Both the position numbers and the translations under genes were made by a program. Positions 36,335 to 45,251 of a stretch of DNA of 48,781 bases are shown piece by piece (the stretch's first letter is position 1; each line of letters starts with the position of its first letter). The stretch comes from Bacteroidales bacterium (lineage in GTDB: Bacteria > Bacteroidota > Bacteroidia > Bacteroidales > P3): positions 1 through 48,781 of the forward strand of contig JAEEMK010000001.1 in NCBI GenBank assembly GCA_016283175.1. Reading direction: 5' to 3'. The notes beneath the pieces are model-generated. The model did no database searches, had not been told where the DNA came from, and saw only the letters and a program-made list of their open reading frames with translations.

Positions 36335-37516
36335 TTGAAAATCCTAGTCATCCTGCCCCGATTCCCCTATCCGCTCGAAAAAGGCGACAAACTGCGGGCC
36401 TTCCACCAGATTCGAACACTCTCCGCCAACAACGAAATCTACCTCTTCGCACTCTCGCATTCCAAGGTAGACAACAACTCACTGGCCGTGATGCAGAAAT
36501 ACTGCAAGGAAATCTGCATCGCCAAACTGTCGCGCATTGGCGGCGCATTCCGCGTACTGCGCAGCTTCTTCCGCATCCGGTCCCTGCAGATCGCCTACTG
36601 GGACAGCCGCAAAGCACGCAAACAACTCCAGCAATTCGAAACCAAAGTCAATCCCGACGTCATCTATTCACAAATGATACGCACCATCAAGTACGCCGCC
36701 CGCAGCCAGCGCCCCAAAGTGATGGACTTCCAGGACGCCCTCTCTATGAACTTCGAACGAAGAATGATGAACCACAAAGGACTGCGCTACTTCTTCCTAC
36801 ACTACGAATTCAAAATGCTTCGTTCTGCCGAATTCAACGCCTGCTCCATCTTCGACCGACTCACCGTCATCTCCGAAACCGACCGACAGGCGATCCCACA
36901 ACACAAAGACACCCTCATCGACATCGTCCGCAACGGCGTCGACTTCCAATACTTCCACCCCCTCGAGCTCCCCAAAAAATACGAAATCGTCTTCTGCGGC
37001 AATATGCAGTACCGACCCAACATCGACGCCGCACGACACCTAGTCGGCGACATAATGCCCATCGTCTGGCGCACCCACCCCCACGCACACGTCGTCATCG
37101 CTGGTGCCACCCCAAAAGCCGCCGTACGCCAGCTCGCATCAAACCGCGTGACAGTCACAGGCTCCGTCGACGACATACGACCCTCCTACGCACAGTCCAA
37201 AGTCTTCGTCGCACCTATGCGCATCGGCTCCGGACTACAGAACAAACTCCTCGAAGCTATGGCTATGCACATCCCCTGCGTCACAACACCCCTCGCCAAC
37301 GACGCCCTCCAAGCCAGCGACGGCAGCCAAATACTCCTCGGACGCAACCCCGCTCAGCTCGCAGCCGCCATCATACAACTCCTCGACAACGAAAACCTCC
37401 GGCAAACCATCGCCGACAACGCACAGCAGTTCGTACATCTCCACTTCTCCTGGGAAGCAACAGGCCGCCAGCTCGAAACCCTGCTCCACAAAGCAATCGA
37501 ACAAAAAAAAGCATAA
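36335..37516 (+). CDS. GT4-type glycosyltransferase
   Basis: A 393-residue GT-B fold glycosyltransferase. The start is a TTG at 36335: the N-terminal strand K-I-L-V-I-L-P-R-F-P-Y-P-L-E-K-G-D begins directly there and no ATG is nearby. The second domain carries V-F-C-G-N-M, then V-A-P-M-R-I-G-S-G-L-Q-N-K-L-L-E-A-M-A, the donor-binding E-x7-E-like loop of GT4 enzymes. It probably transfers a sugar from a nucleotide donor onto a cell-surface glycan or lipid; acceptor unknown. No other polysaccharide genes are nearby. C-rich codon use matches the preceding parC. Confidence 0.85.
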   Translation: MKILVILPRFPYPLEKGDKLRAFHQIRTLSANNEIYLFALSHSKVDNNSLAVMQKYCKEICIAKLSRIGGAFRVLRSFFRIRSLQIAYWDSRKARKQLQQFETKVNPDVIYSQMIRTIKYAARSQRPKVMDFQDALSMNFERRMMNHKGLRYFFLHYEFKMLRSAEFNACSIFDRLTVISETDRQAIPQHKDTLIDIVRNGVDFQYFHPLELPKKYEIVFCGNMQYRPNIDAARHLVGDIMPIVWRTHPHAHVVIAGATPKAAVRQLASNRVTVTGSVDDIRPSYAQSKVFVAPMRIGSGLQNKLLEAMAMHIPCVTTPLANDALQASDGSQILLGRNPAQLAAAIIQLLDNENLRQTIADNAQQFVHLHFSWEATGRQLETLLHKAIEQKKA

Positions 37517-37540
37517 TATAACCATCGCATATCCTTTAAA

Positions 37541-37680
37541 TGCTCCCCTAAGTTAGTATGACTGTCATTAAATCATATACTCCAATTTTCTAACCCAAGT
37601 TATGGTGACTGTAACTAATCATACATCCCAATTTGCTCCCCTAAGTTAGGGGAGCTGTCACGAACTGACTGAGGAGTGTG
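37541..37680. repeat. Three degenerate 46-47 bp tandem repeats, the last with a palindrome
   Basis: AAGTTA cores at 37550, 37597 and 37643 mark three diverged copies of a unit reading roughly TGCTCCCCTAAGTTAG, then a GAyTGTmA segment, then TCCCAATT. The third copy holds the palindrome CTCCCCTAAGTTAGGGGAG (37636-37654) followed by a small GTCA/TGAC stem. It resembles eroded mobile-element-like intergenic repeats. There is no coding sequence in 37517-37727. Confidence 0.7.
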
Positions 37681-37727
37681 TCAACCCTTAACAAATCAAC
37701 CCTTAAACAAATCAACAAATCCTCAAA

Positions 37728-38561
37728 ATGTCCCAATACTCACCACAAGGATTCCGGATGCTCCCGACGGGTGTCAAGCATCTGTTGATAATCAACCTGC
37801 TGTTCTATCTTGCTGCTATGGTTTTCCGCGAGGCACTGCACATCGACCTCGACGAATGGCTGGCCCTCTTCTACATCGGCAGCGACCATTTCCGCCCGTG
37901 GCAATACATCACCTATATGTTTATGCACGCCAACTTCAGCCACATATTGTTCAATATGTTTGCCTTGTGGATGTTCGGCTACATACTCGAAAACTATTGG
38001 GGCACGAAGAGGTTCCTCATCTTCTACCTTATATGCGGCATCGGTGCGGGCATTGTCCACACGGCGGTGATCGGCCTCACCTCGCTGCCTGTCCTCAACG
38101 CCATAAACGACTACGCCGCCAGTCCTTCGCCCGACGCGCTGATACAGATCTGCAACGAGTATTTCCACAACATCATCAATCCGCGATGGGTTGCCGAGGT
38201 GACCAATGCCTGGCGCAGCGGTGCTTCGGGCGATTTTGGCTACGAGACGACGAGTGCGCTGATGCAGCTATACAACGAGCGCATCATTGGGGTGCCCACT
38301 GTGGGTGCATCGGGTGCGGTGTACGGCATACTGCTTGCGTTTGGAATGATGTTTCCGGAGGAGAGGATATACCTATATTTTATGGTGCCCATCAAGGCGA
38401 AGTGGTTTGTTATCGGCTATGCTGCCATAGAGCTCTTCACGGGAGTGACAGGGACGCAGGACGGTGTGGCTCATTTTGCGCACCTTGGCGGAATGTTGGC
38501 GGGATTGATAATGATACTGATGTGGCGCAAGAAAGAGCGCGACAGTCATTGGAACTATTGA
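37728..38561 (+). CDS. Rhomboid family intramembrane serine protease
   Basis: A 277-residue inner-membrane protease. The catalytic serine is S195 in G-A-S-G-A-V-Y-G and the histidine H252 in A-H-L-G-G. H67-A-N-F-S-H-I-L-F-N76 is the conserved loop-side helix. About six transmembrane helices are visible. An unusual soluble insertion of about 70 residues (118-188) precedes the catalytic serine helix and contains a second, decoy-like G-A-S-G (165-168). The gene follows a sense-strand AACCCTTAA-type tract. rarD starts 16 bases after its stop. Confidence 0.9.
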   Translation: MSQYSPQGFRMLPTGVKHLLIINLLFYLAAMVFREALHIDLDEWLALFYIGSDHFRPWQYITYMFMHANFSHILFNMFALWMFGYILENYWGTKRFLIFYLICGIGAGIVHTAVIGLTSLPVLNAINDYAASPSPDALIQICNEYFHNIINPRWVAEVTNAWRSGASGDFGYETTSALMQLYNERIIGVPTVGASGAVYGILLAFGMMFPEERIYLYFMVPIKAKWFVIGYAAIELFTGVTGTQDGVAHFAHLGGMLAGLIMILMWRKKERDSHWNY

Positions 38562-38577
38562 CAACACGCTGTCCGTT

Positions 38578-39495
38578 ATGAACGAATACCGCAAAGGGTT
38601 GCTGTACGGCCTAGTGTGCTACTGCATCTGGGGGCTTTTTCCTCTATATTGGCGGTTGCTTGAGCAGGTTGACAGTTTCGAGATACTGGCGCACCGAATG
38701 CTGTGGTCTGGAGGGTTTATGGTCACCCTTTTCTGCGGCATACGCAAGATGCGTCTCAAAAAGCACATCCAGCGCCCCCGTCAATACCTGATGCTGCTCG
38801 TCACCGGCGCGCTCATCAGCTTCAACTGGGGACTCTACATCTGGGCCATAAACCACGGCTACATACTGCAAAGCAGCCTGGGATACTACATCAACCCGCT
38901 GGTCAACGTGCTGCTGGGCTATCTGTTCCTTCACGAGCGCCTCAACCGTGCACAGACGGCGGCGTTGCTGCTGGCGCTGGCGGGAGTGCTCTATTTCACC
39001 ATCGACTACGGCCACTTCCCCATCATCTCGCTGGGGCTGGCCTTCAGTTTCGGCATCTACGGTCTTCTGAAAAAGAAGATGGGTCTCAACGCCACACCTG
39101 CGCTGACCGTTGAAACCATCTGGATGATGCCTGCGGCGATGGTATACATCACCTGGCTCTGCGCCCACGGCCAGTCGGCGCTCAACCACTTCGAGTGGTT
39201 CACCTGGCTGTTGCTGCTGCTGGCAGGCGCAGTCACAGCGATACCGTTGCTGCTCTACGGCAAAGCCGCCGAACGCATTACCCTCACCGCGCTGGGTTTC
39301 CTGCAGTACGTCTCTCCGACGGGCCAGTTTCTCATAGGCATCTTTGTCTACAAGGAAAGCTTCACGACAGCCCACATTGTCTGTTTCGCCTGCATCTGGC
39401 TGGGACTGACCATCTTCACCATCGACATCGTTAAAAGACTGAAGAACGACAGCCACAAGCAGCCGGCCAAACAGGACAAATCAAAATCACTATGA
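38578..39495 (+). CDS. rarD: EamA-family transporter RarD
   Basis: A 305-residue inner-membrane protein with about 10 transmembrane helices in two EamA halves. The opening G-L-L-Y-G-L-V-C-Y-C-I-W-G-L-F-P-L-Y-W and later A-H-R-M-L-W-S match RarD, as do N-W-G-L-Y-I-W-A-I-N and L-Q-Y-V-S-P-T. RarD was named for chloramphenicol sensitivity; the natural substrate is unknown, probably a small metabolite. It is 16 bases after the rhomboid gene and likely co-transcribed. Confidence 0.9.
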   Translation: MNEYRKGLLYGLVCYCIWGLFPLYWRLLEQVDSFEILAHRMLWSGGFMVTLFCGIRKMRLKKHIQRPRQYLMLLVTGALISFNWGLYIWAINHGYILQSSLGYYINPLVNVLLGYLFLHERLNRAQTAALLLALAGVLYFTIDYGHFPIISLGLAFSFGIYGLLKKKMGLNATPALTVETIWMMPAAMVYITWLCAHGQSALNHFEWFTWLLLLLAGAVTAIPLLLYGKAAERITLTALGFLQYVSPTGQFLIGIFVYKESFTTAHIVCFACIWLGLTIFTIDIVKRLKNDSHKQPAKQDKSKSL

Positions 39496-39587
39496 TACTG
39501 TTTTTTAGATGGGAGTATATACTTCAAATCTACAATCAAGAATATACATTATATAACAGTATTATTAAATGACAAAATGTTGTTAAA

Positions 39588-40262
39588 ATGATTAGTTTAA
39601 AAAAAGCGGCACTAACAATCCTTGTTTTCTGTTCAATATCATTCAGCAGCAAGGCGGGAGAGGACACCATCCCTCTTGCATTAGAGACGGCCGGAGGTTT
39701 TTGGAAGATGGTTCCGAATGACGGCAGCGAGAAAGGAATAAATGATTTGGAAAGATTCGGTTTTTTTGTAACGTATACGGATTGGTTTCAGCTTGGCATA
39801 GGACTTCAACGACGGATGTCGTGTAAAAGATATTTTGAACACACGAACCACCAACAGGATTTAAAATATAATTTTGGTGCATTTTTTGTTGAGGCACGTT
39901 TCCGATTTATCAAGATTGCAGACTTTGACATCAAGGCCACCCTTCTACTTTCTCGCAATAATACTTTAAGCAAGCAATACAGGTTGGACGGGATTTTGAT
40001 TGAATCACATAATTGGCGAGAAGATGCTTTTCTGTATCATTTCACCGAATTAGGAGCAGGCCTTTGTTTTGACTATACAATAGGTGAACATTTTCAATTG
40101 TATTCGCAGTTATCTGTTACCAAGACGTTTGTTTCGTGGGGTGGTGACAGATATTCAATAAATCATAAGGAATATGATTTCCAAGTGGACAAGTGGTATA
40201 TTCCTGTTCTTGTAGGAATAAGGTATAACTTTGGTATTCCCGTAGGCAAAGCCGTTCAATAA
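39588..40262 (+). CDS. Small exported beta-barrel-like protein of unknown function
   Basis: A 224-residue protein with a signal peptide (M-I-S-L-K-K-A to S-S-K-A-G24). The mature part has alternating amphipathic strands (F-G-F-F-V-T-Y-T, F-G-A-F-F-V-E-A-R-F-R-F, L-Y-S-Q-L-S-V-T, P-V-L-V-G-I-R-Y-N-F-G-I), consistent with an 8-stranded outer-membrane barrel. It is clearly more AT-rich than its neighbours rarD and hflX, which hints at different ancestry. It ends by overlapping the convergent hflX gene by 7 bases. Function unknown. Confidence 0.72.
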   Translation: MISLKKAALTILVFCSISFSSKAGEDTIPLALETAGGFWKMVPNDGSEKGINDLERFGFFVTYTDWFQLGIGLQRRMSCKRYFEHTNHQQDLKYNFGAFFVEARFRFIKIADFDIKATLLLSRNNTLSKQYRLDGILIESHNWREDAFLYHFTELGAGLCFDYTIGEHFQLYSQLSVTKTFVSWGGDRYSINHKEYDFQVDKWYIPVLVGIRYNFGIPVGKAVQ

Positions 40263-41545
40263 AGGAAATTGTTGGAGGGGTAGCGAATGGCGTGAATTTG
40301 GCATATCTCGTCGTATATCATTTGCCGCAGAGCGTCGATGTTCTGGCGTTCGGCGGCGGAGATGAATATTGTGGGCTGCAAGGCTGACTTTGAGAGCCAG
40401 CTGTTCTGCAGCATCTGGAGTGTCCAGTTGTCCTTGGTGACGGGTGTCAGGTCGTCGGGGTCTTTCTCGACGTATCTGTAGGCATCAATCTTGTTGAAGA
40501 CCATAATGGTGGGTTTGTCGGCGGCGCCTATCTCGTCGAGGGTATGGTTGACGGACTCGATCTGCTGCTCGTAGTCGGGATGGGAGATGTCGACGACGTG
40601 CATAAGGAGGTCGGCCTCTTTGACTTCGTCGAGGGTGGATTTGAAAGATTCGACGAGTCCGTGCGGCAGCTTGCGTATGAAGCCCACTGTGTCGGTGAGC
40701 AGGAACGGGAGGTTGTCGACGACGACCTTGCGGACAGTGGTGTCGAGAGTGGCGAAGAGCTTGTTTTCGGCAAAGACGTCGGACTTGGCGAGGAGGTTCA
40801 TCAGCGTGGACTTGCCGACGTTGGTGTAGCCCACAAGAGCCACACGCACAAGGCTTTCACGGTTCTTGCGCTGCTGTGTCTTCTGCTTGTCGATGTCCTT
40901 GAGGCGTTCCTTGAGGAGGGTTATTTTCTGTGTTATAAGCCTGCGGTCGGTTTCTATCTGGCTTTCACCCGGGCCGCGCATACCGATGCCGCCCCGCTGG
41001 CGCTCGAGGTGTGTCCACATACGTGTGAGACGCGGCAGCATATACTGTAGCTGCGCCAGTTCGACCTGTGTTTTGGCTATGGAGGTCCGTGCCCGTTTGG
41101 CGAAGATGTCGAGGATGAGCGTGGTGCGGTCGAGGATGCGGCAGTCGAATGCTTTCTCGAGGTTGCGCAGCTGTGCCGGCGAGAGTTCGTCGTCGAAGAC
41201 GATGAAGTCGGCCTCGAGAGCGTTCTTGTATTCGACGACTTCTTCGAGCTTGCCGCTGCCGATGTAGGTGCGGCTGTCGGGCCGTTCGAGTTTCTGGATG
41301 ACTGTTTTGACGGGCACACCGCCTGCCGTTTCGAGCAGGAAAGCCAGCTCGCGCAGGCATTCTTCAGTGCGTTCCATCGTCGTTTTGGAGTCGCAGACGG
41401 ATACCAGGATGGCACGTTCGGGCACGGTGTCGGTGCTGAAGGTGTTGCGTTCCTGTGGCGAGGGTCGACGCTGGTTTTCGTGTTCCCAGATGCCGGTTTG
41501 GCCTTTGAACTTGCCTTTGTCTGTCTTCCAGTTCGACTTTTTCAT
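40256..41545 (-). CDS. hflX: Ribosome-associated GTPase HflX
   Basis: A 429-residue cytosolic GTPase that splits or rescues stalled ribosomes. The N-terminal HflX domain has D-R-T-x-L-I-L-D-I-F and the glycine-rich G-G-I-G-M-R-G-P-G-E-S-Q-I-E-T-D. GTPase motifs are G1 G-Y-T-N-V-G-K-S (239-246), G3 D-T-V-G-F, G4 N-K-I-D and G5 S-A-A. I chose the ATG at 41545; an in-frame ATG at 41671 would extend into mutL and through the C-rich leader tract. It lies 38 bases after mutL, so the two are likely co-transcribed. Confidence 0.93.
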   Translation of the reverse strand: MKKSNWKTDKGKFKGQTGIWEHENQRRPSPQERNTFSTDTVPERAILVSVCDSKTTMERTEECLRELAFLLETAGGVPVKTVIQKLERPDSRTYIGSGKLEEVVEYKNALEADFIVFDDELSPAQLRNLEKAFDCRILDRTTLILDIFAKRARTSIAKTQVELAQLQYMLPRLTRMWTHLERQRGGIGMRGPGESQIETDRRLITQKITLLKERLKDIDKQKTQQRKNRESLVRVALVGYTNVGKSTLMNLLAKSDVFAENKLFATLDTTVRKVVVDNLPFLLTDTVGFIRKLPHGLVESFKSTLDEVKEADLLMHVVDISHPDYEQQIESVNHTLDEIGAADKPTIMVFNKIDAYRYVEKDPDDLTPVTKDNWTLQMLQNSWLSKSALQPTIFISAAERQNIDALRQMIYDEICQIHAIRYPSNNFLY

Positions 41546-41583
41546 TGGGGTGGAGGGGTAAGGGTTAATTTGTTGGAGAGGTT

Positions 41584-43395
41584 TTAGAGTTTGAATTTTT
41601 CGCCCAGTTCCTCTTCGCCGATAATGACCATTGTACGTCTGCCACTCGGCGAAATATTCGGAGCCTGACAACTGAAAAGGTCGCCAATGATGCGCTGCAT
41701 CTCCTCCGCTTTCAGGACTGTGCCCCCTTTGACGGCCATTTGGCGCGCTATACTGATGCAGATGCTTTTGTCCCGGTCGCTGAACTTCTGCATCATCGAA
41801 TTCCTGTAGTCGTCGATGGTCTGCTCCAGCAGCTCCTGCAAGCCGTTGTCACCGATGTCGGCAGGAGTGGCACTCACCACAAAGTTATTCTGACCCAGCG
41901 GCGAGATGATGAAACCGATGCGCGACAGTTCGGGCATCAGTTCGCACAGCATCTCGCTGTCGGCGGCATTGAAGCGCACGTTGACGGGAAAGAGCAGCTG
42001 CTGGGCCGCTGTGGCTGCACCGCTTCTGGCCAGAAGACGCTCGTAGAGAATACGTTCGTGTGCCCTCTGCTGGTCAATCACCACAATGCCCGACTTGAGC
42101 GTGGTGACAATGTAGCGGTTCTGGTAGCCGATGGGCGTTGCAGTGAATACCGTCGCCGGCTCTTGGACGGGTTCCTCCTCGAGAGGCAGTCTTTCCACAG
42201 TGCAGTCGTCAGCCGGGGAAGTACTGCTGTCGAAAAAGTGCTCAAACTCACTGCGTTTGGAATAATCGCCACGAGGTGTGCCACCGCCGCGGAAAGGATT
42301 GTAGTTGGGATTGAAAGTCACCGTAGGCTGCTGCGCGATATGCCCCTTGGGGGCAGGAGAAAAGTCTATCTCGGTCGAAGGATCGAATTCAAGCTCCGTA
42401 GCCAGCGAATACTGTCCCAGGGCCTTCTTGGTGGCCGCCCGAAGGATGGAAAAGATAATGTTCTCGTCAAGGAAACGCACCTCGGTCTTGGTGGGGTGAA
42501 TGTTGACATCGAGCCGCGACGGATCGACCTGGAGCAGTACAAAATAAGAGGGATATGTGCGTTCCGGTATCAGTTCACTGTATGCACGTTCTATGGCAGT
42601 GGAGAACACCGGGTGCTTGATAAAGCGGCCGTTGACAAAGAGATACTGCTCACCGCGAGTGCGTTTTGCATATTCCGACTTGCCCACATAGCCAAAAAGC
42701 TTGACCGGCTCCGTGGATTCCTGTATGTTGTATAGCCGCTCGCTAAATCCCGACCCGAAAATGCCTGCTATGCGCTGAGCAAGGTTGCCACCCTTAAGGT
42801 CGTAGAGCAAACGGCCGTTATGGTGCAGACTGAAGGCAATGTCGTGGTTGGGTAGTGCTACTCGGCGGAAGATTTCCTCTATATGCGACATCTCGATGCT
42901 GTCCTTTTTGAGAAAGTTGCGACGGGCAGGAATGTTGAAGAACAGATTCTTGACAGATATGGAAGTACCTGTCGGACAGTTGCAGGGCGACTGCTCCTTG
43001 ACATCCGACCCCTCAATTACAATCCGTGTACCCAGTTCACTCTCTTGCTGACGGCTTTTGAGCTCCACCTGCGCAACAGCGGCAATGGAAGCAAGCGCTT
43101 CACCACGGAATCCCATCGTGTGTATCGCAAAAAGGTCGTCGGCACGTCGTATTTTGGATGTCGCGTGACGCTCGAAACATAGTCGCGCATCAGCATCCGA
43201 CATACCACATCCGTTGTCTATGACCTGAATGAGTGTGCGTCCCGCATCCTTGACTATCAGCTGGATAGCAGTTGCACCAGCATCCAAAGCGTTTTCAAGC
43301 AACTCCTTGACAGCCGACGCAGGACGGTCGACCACCTCGCCGGCGGCAATCTGGTTGGCAACACTGTCGGGCAATATGTTGATTATGTCTGACAT
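41584..43395 (-). CDS. mutL: DNA mismatch repair protein MutL
   Basis: A 603-residue protein that links mismatch recognition to strand incision. The GHKL ATPase region has E31 and N35 (K-E-L-L-E-N-A-L-D-A-G), D-N-G-C-G-M, and T-M-G-F-R-G-E-A-L. A proline-rich linker is followed by the C-terminal dimerisation domain. Its endonuclease motif reads D441-Q-Q443-R-A-H-E447-R-I-L-Y-E452, where the family usually has D-Q-H; the histidine is thus Gln443. The C-terminal S-C-Q-A-P-N and S-P-S-G-R-R are present. The ATG at 43395 is chosen over one six codons upstream because it gives the usual N-terminus (I-I-N-I-L-P). Probably co-transcribed with hflX. Confidence 0.93.
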   Translation of the reverse strand: MSDIINILPDSVANQIAAGEVVDRPASAVKELLENALDAGATAIQLIVKDAGRTLIQVIDNGCGMSDADARLCFERHATSKIRRADDLFAIHTMGFRGEALASIAAVAQVELKSRQQESELGTRIVIEGSDVKEQSPCNCPTGTSISVKNLFFNIPARRNFLKKDSIEMSHIEEIFRRVALPNHDIAFSLHHNGRLLYDLKGGNLAQRIAGIFGSGFSERLYNIQESTEPVKLFGYVGKSEYAKRTRGEQYLFVNGRFIKHPVFSTAIERAYSELIPERTYPSYFVLLQVDPSRLDVNIHPTKTEVRFLDENIIFSILRAATKKALGQYSLATELEFDPSTEIDFSPAPKGHIAQQPTVTFNPNYNPFRGGGTPRGDYSKRSEFEHFFDSSTSPADDCTVERLPLEEEPVQEPATVFTATPIGYQNRYIVTTLKSGIVVIDQQRAHERILYERLLARSGAATAAQQLLFPVNVRFNAADSEMLCELMPELSRIGFIISPLGQNNFVVSATPADIGDNGLQELLEQTIDDYRNSMMQKFSDRDKSICISIARQMAVKGGTVLKAEEMQRIIGDLFSCQAPNISPSGRRTMVIIGEEELGEKFKL

Positions 43396-43501
43396 CGTTT
43401 TTTTTTGTCTCAAAACGTATTTTTGTCGCCTTTATTATTATTTGACAACAATTATTTTTCAACAGTAACGGCATCGTGGTGCGCCTATGGATTTTTTTTA
43501 T

Positions 43502-43509
43502 TATCTTTG
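43502..43509 (+). promoter_or_regulatory. -7 promoter element for the FKBP gene
   Basis: TATCTTTG followed by CA matches TAnnTTTG, 43 bases before the ATG at 43552. No clear -33 TTTG box is seen. Confidence 0.55.
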
Positions 43510-43551
43510 CATTTTTATGAGATAATTAATAACATTTAAAAACAATTGAAA

Positions 43552-44160
43552 ATGGATAAGTTAAGTTATGCTTTGGGCCACAATATAGGTCGTCAACTAC
43601 TTGATATGGGGCTTGAAACCACACTGAATGTCGACGATTTTGCAACAGCTGTCAGCGACCTTTTCTCGGGCCGCGAGCCAAAGATGTCCAACGAGGAAGT
43701 CCATTCCGTTCTTGATCGCTTCTTCACCGAGGTTGAAGAACTGCAGCGCGCCGAAGCTGCCGAGAAGGGCAAAGCCGCCAAGGTGGAAGGCGAACGCTTC
43801 CTGGCCGAGAATGCCAAGCGCGACGGCGTGTTCTGCACCCGCAGCGGTTTGCAATATGAGATTTTGAACGAAGGCAACGGCCCTCGCCCGACAGCCGACG
43901 ACACTGTCCGCTGCCACTATGAAGGCACACTCCCCGACGGCACAGTGTTCGATTCCTCCTACCGTCGTGGACAGCCTGCAGAATTCGGTTTGCGTCAAGT
44001 GATTGCCGGATGGACCGAAGGCGTACAAATGATGCGTGTCGGTGCCAAATACAAATTCTACATACCCTATAATCTGGGCTATGGAGAACGTGGAGCGGGT
44101 GCTTCGATACCGCCCTATTCGGCACTCGTTTTCACAGTCGAGCTGCTGGCTATCGTATAA
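43552..44160 (+). CDS. FKBP-type peptidyl-prolyl cis-trans isomerase (Mip/FkpA-like)
   Basis: A 202-residue protein. The N-terminal helical dimerisation segment (about 1-85, S-Y-A-L-G-H-N-I-G) is followed by a full FKBP domain with V-R-C-H-Y-E-G-T-L-P-D-G-T-V-F-D-S-S, V-I-A-G-W-T-E-G and P-Y-N-L-G-Y-G-E-R-G. It speeds proline isomerisation in folding proteins. There is no signal peptide, so it is probably cytosolic despite the Mip-like layout. The ATG at 43552 is used; a TTG two codons upstream is less likely. It is divergent from mutL. Confidence 0.92.
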   Translation: MDKLSYALGHNIGRQLLDMGLETTLNVDDFATAVSDLFSGREPKMSNEEVHSVLDRFFTEVEELQRAEAAEKGKAAKVEGERFLAENAKRDGVFCTRSGLQYEILNEGNGPRPTADDTVRCHYEGTLPDGTVFDSSYRRGQPAEFGLRQVIAGWTEGVQMMRVGAKYKFYIPYNLGYGERGAGASIPPYSALVFTVELLAIV

Positions 44161-44198
44161 TGTATAGTTTTTTGATTTATAATTCATAATTTTGTCTT

Positions 44199-45251
44199 AT
44201 GAAAATTGCAGTTGTTGGTGCCACAGGTCTTGTCGGCGGAGTGATGCTGCGAGTTCTGGAAGAGCGCGGATTTGCCAATGATGAGATTATTGCTGCTGCT
44301 TCGCTCAAGTCAGTCGGAAAACGTATACCCTTTGCCGACAGAGAGTTGACAGTCGTATCGGTTGACGACGCCATTGCTATGCATCCCGATTTTGCTATCT
44401 TTTCGGCAGGAGCGTCGGCTTCGCGCCAATATGCTCCGCTCTTTGCCGCTGCAGGCACAACGGTGATTGACAACTCTTCGGCGTGGCGCAAGGATGCCGA
44501 CAAGCCGCTTGTTGTTCCGGAAATAAACATTGATGCCGTCGGCGACGACGACCGCATTATCGCTAATCCCAACTGTAGTACTATTCAGATGGTATTGGCG
44601 CTGAGTGGTTTGCATCGCAGATATGGAATTAAACGCATTGTTGTCAGCACATACCAGTCGATTACAGGAACAGGAATAAAGGCCGTACGCCAGCTTCAGG
44701 AAGAGGAGAAAGCCTTTGCAACCCTTTATGCCGAGAAAGGCGATGTTGTGCCTTCGCCTGCGCGTCCTCTGCCAGCTCCCGGGCAGCTGAATACTGAGAA
44801 TAAAGCATATCCCTATCAGATATTCCGCAATTTGTTTCCGCACGGCGGCGATTTCCAAGCCGATGGCTATACCACAGAGGAACAAAAACTTGTAGATGAA
44901 ACACGTAAAATATTTGCTTCGCCCGACATAGCTGTTTCTGCCACAGTGGCACGTGTGCCGGTGGTAGGTGGTCACAGCGAATCGGTTAACGTTGAATTCA
45001 AAAAAGAATTCGATCTCGACGAAGCACGTGATATAATAGCCAAAACCCCCGGAGTGGTTCTGTATGACAATCCCGAGCAGTTGCTGTATCCTATGCCAGT
45101 GATATCGGAAGGACGCGACGAAGTCTTTGTTGGACGAGTGCGGCGCGACAACTCCCAGCCAAGAACGCTGAACCTGTGGGTTGTCGCCGACAATCTACGC
45201 AAAGGTGCTGCAACCAACGCAATTGAAATTATGGAAAGGCTGATAAAGTGA
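44199..45251 (+). CDS. asd: Aspartate-semialdehyde dehydrogenase
   Basis: A 350-residue cytosolic enzyme that reduces aspartyl phosphate to aspartate semialdehyde, the branch point to lysine/DAP, threonine and methionine. G-A-T-G-L-V-G (7-13) binds NADP, C126 in N-P-N-C-S-T is the nucleophile, and G-G-H-S-E supplies the catalytic histidine. D-N-S-S-A-W-R and P-E-I-N also match. It feeds DapA (9399-10292). Its stop overlaps the GTG start of the next gene by 4 bases (GTGA). Confidence 0.96.
   Translation: MKIAVVGATGLVGGVMLRVLEERGFANDEIIAAASLKSVGKRIPFADRELTVVSVDDAIAMHPDFAIFSAGASASRQYAPLFAAAGTTVIDNSSAWRKDADKPLVVPEINIDAVGDDDRIIANPNCSTIQMVLALSGLHRRYGIKRIVVSTYQSITGTGIKAVRQLQEEEKAFATLYAEKGDVVPSPARPLPAPGQLNTENKAYPYQIFRNLFPHGGDFQADGYTTEEQKLVDETRKIFASPDIAVSATVARVPVVGGHSESVNVEFKKEFDLDEARDIIAKTPGVVLYDNPEQLLYPMPVISEGRDEVFVGRVRRDNSQPRTLNLWVVADNLRKGAATNAIEIMERLIK

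Noticed and set aside
37636-37654. Palindrome CTCCCCTAAGTTAGGGGAG as a terminator for the glycosyltransferase gene
   Set aside because: No T-run follows on either strand, and it belongs to a repeat family rather than sitting alone after the stop.
44187-44194. TAATTTTG as a promoter for asd
   Set aside because: It would place the transcription start at or inside the ATG at 44199, giving a leaderless mRNA. It is also followed by TC rather than the CA seen at the other six elements. asd is more likely read through from the FKBP gene.
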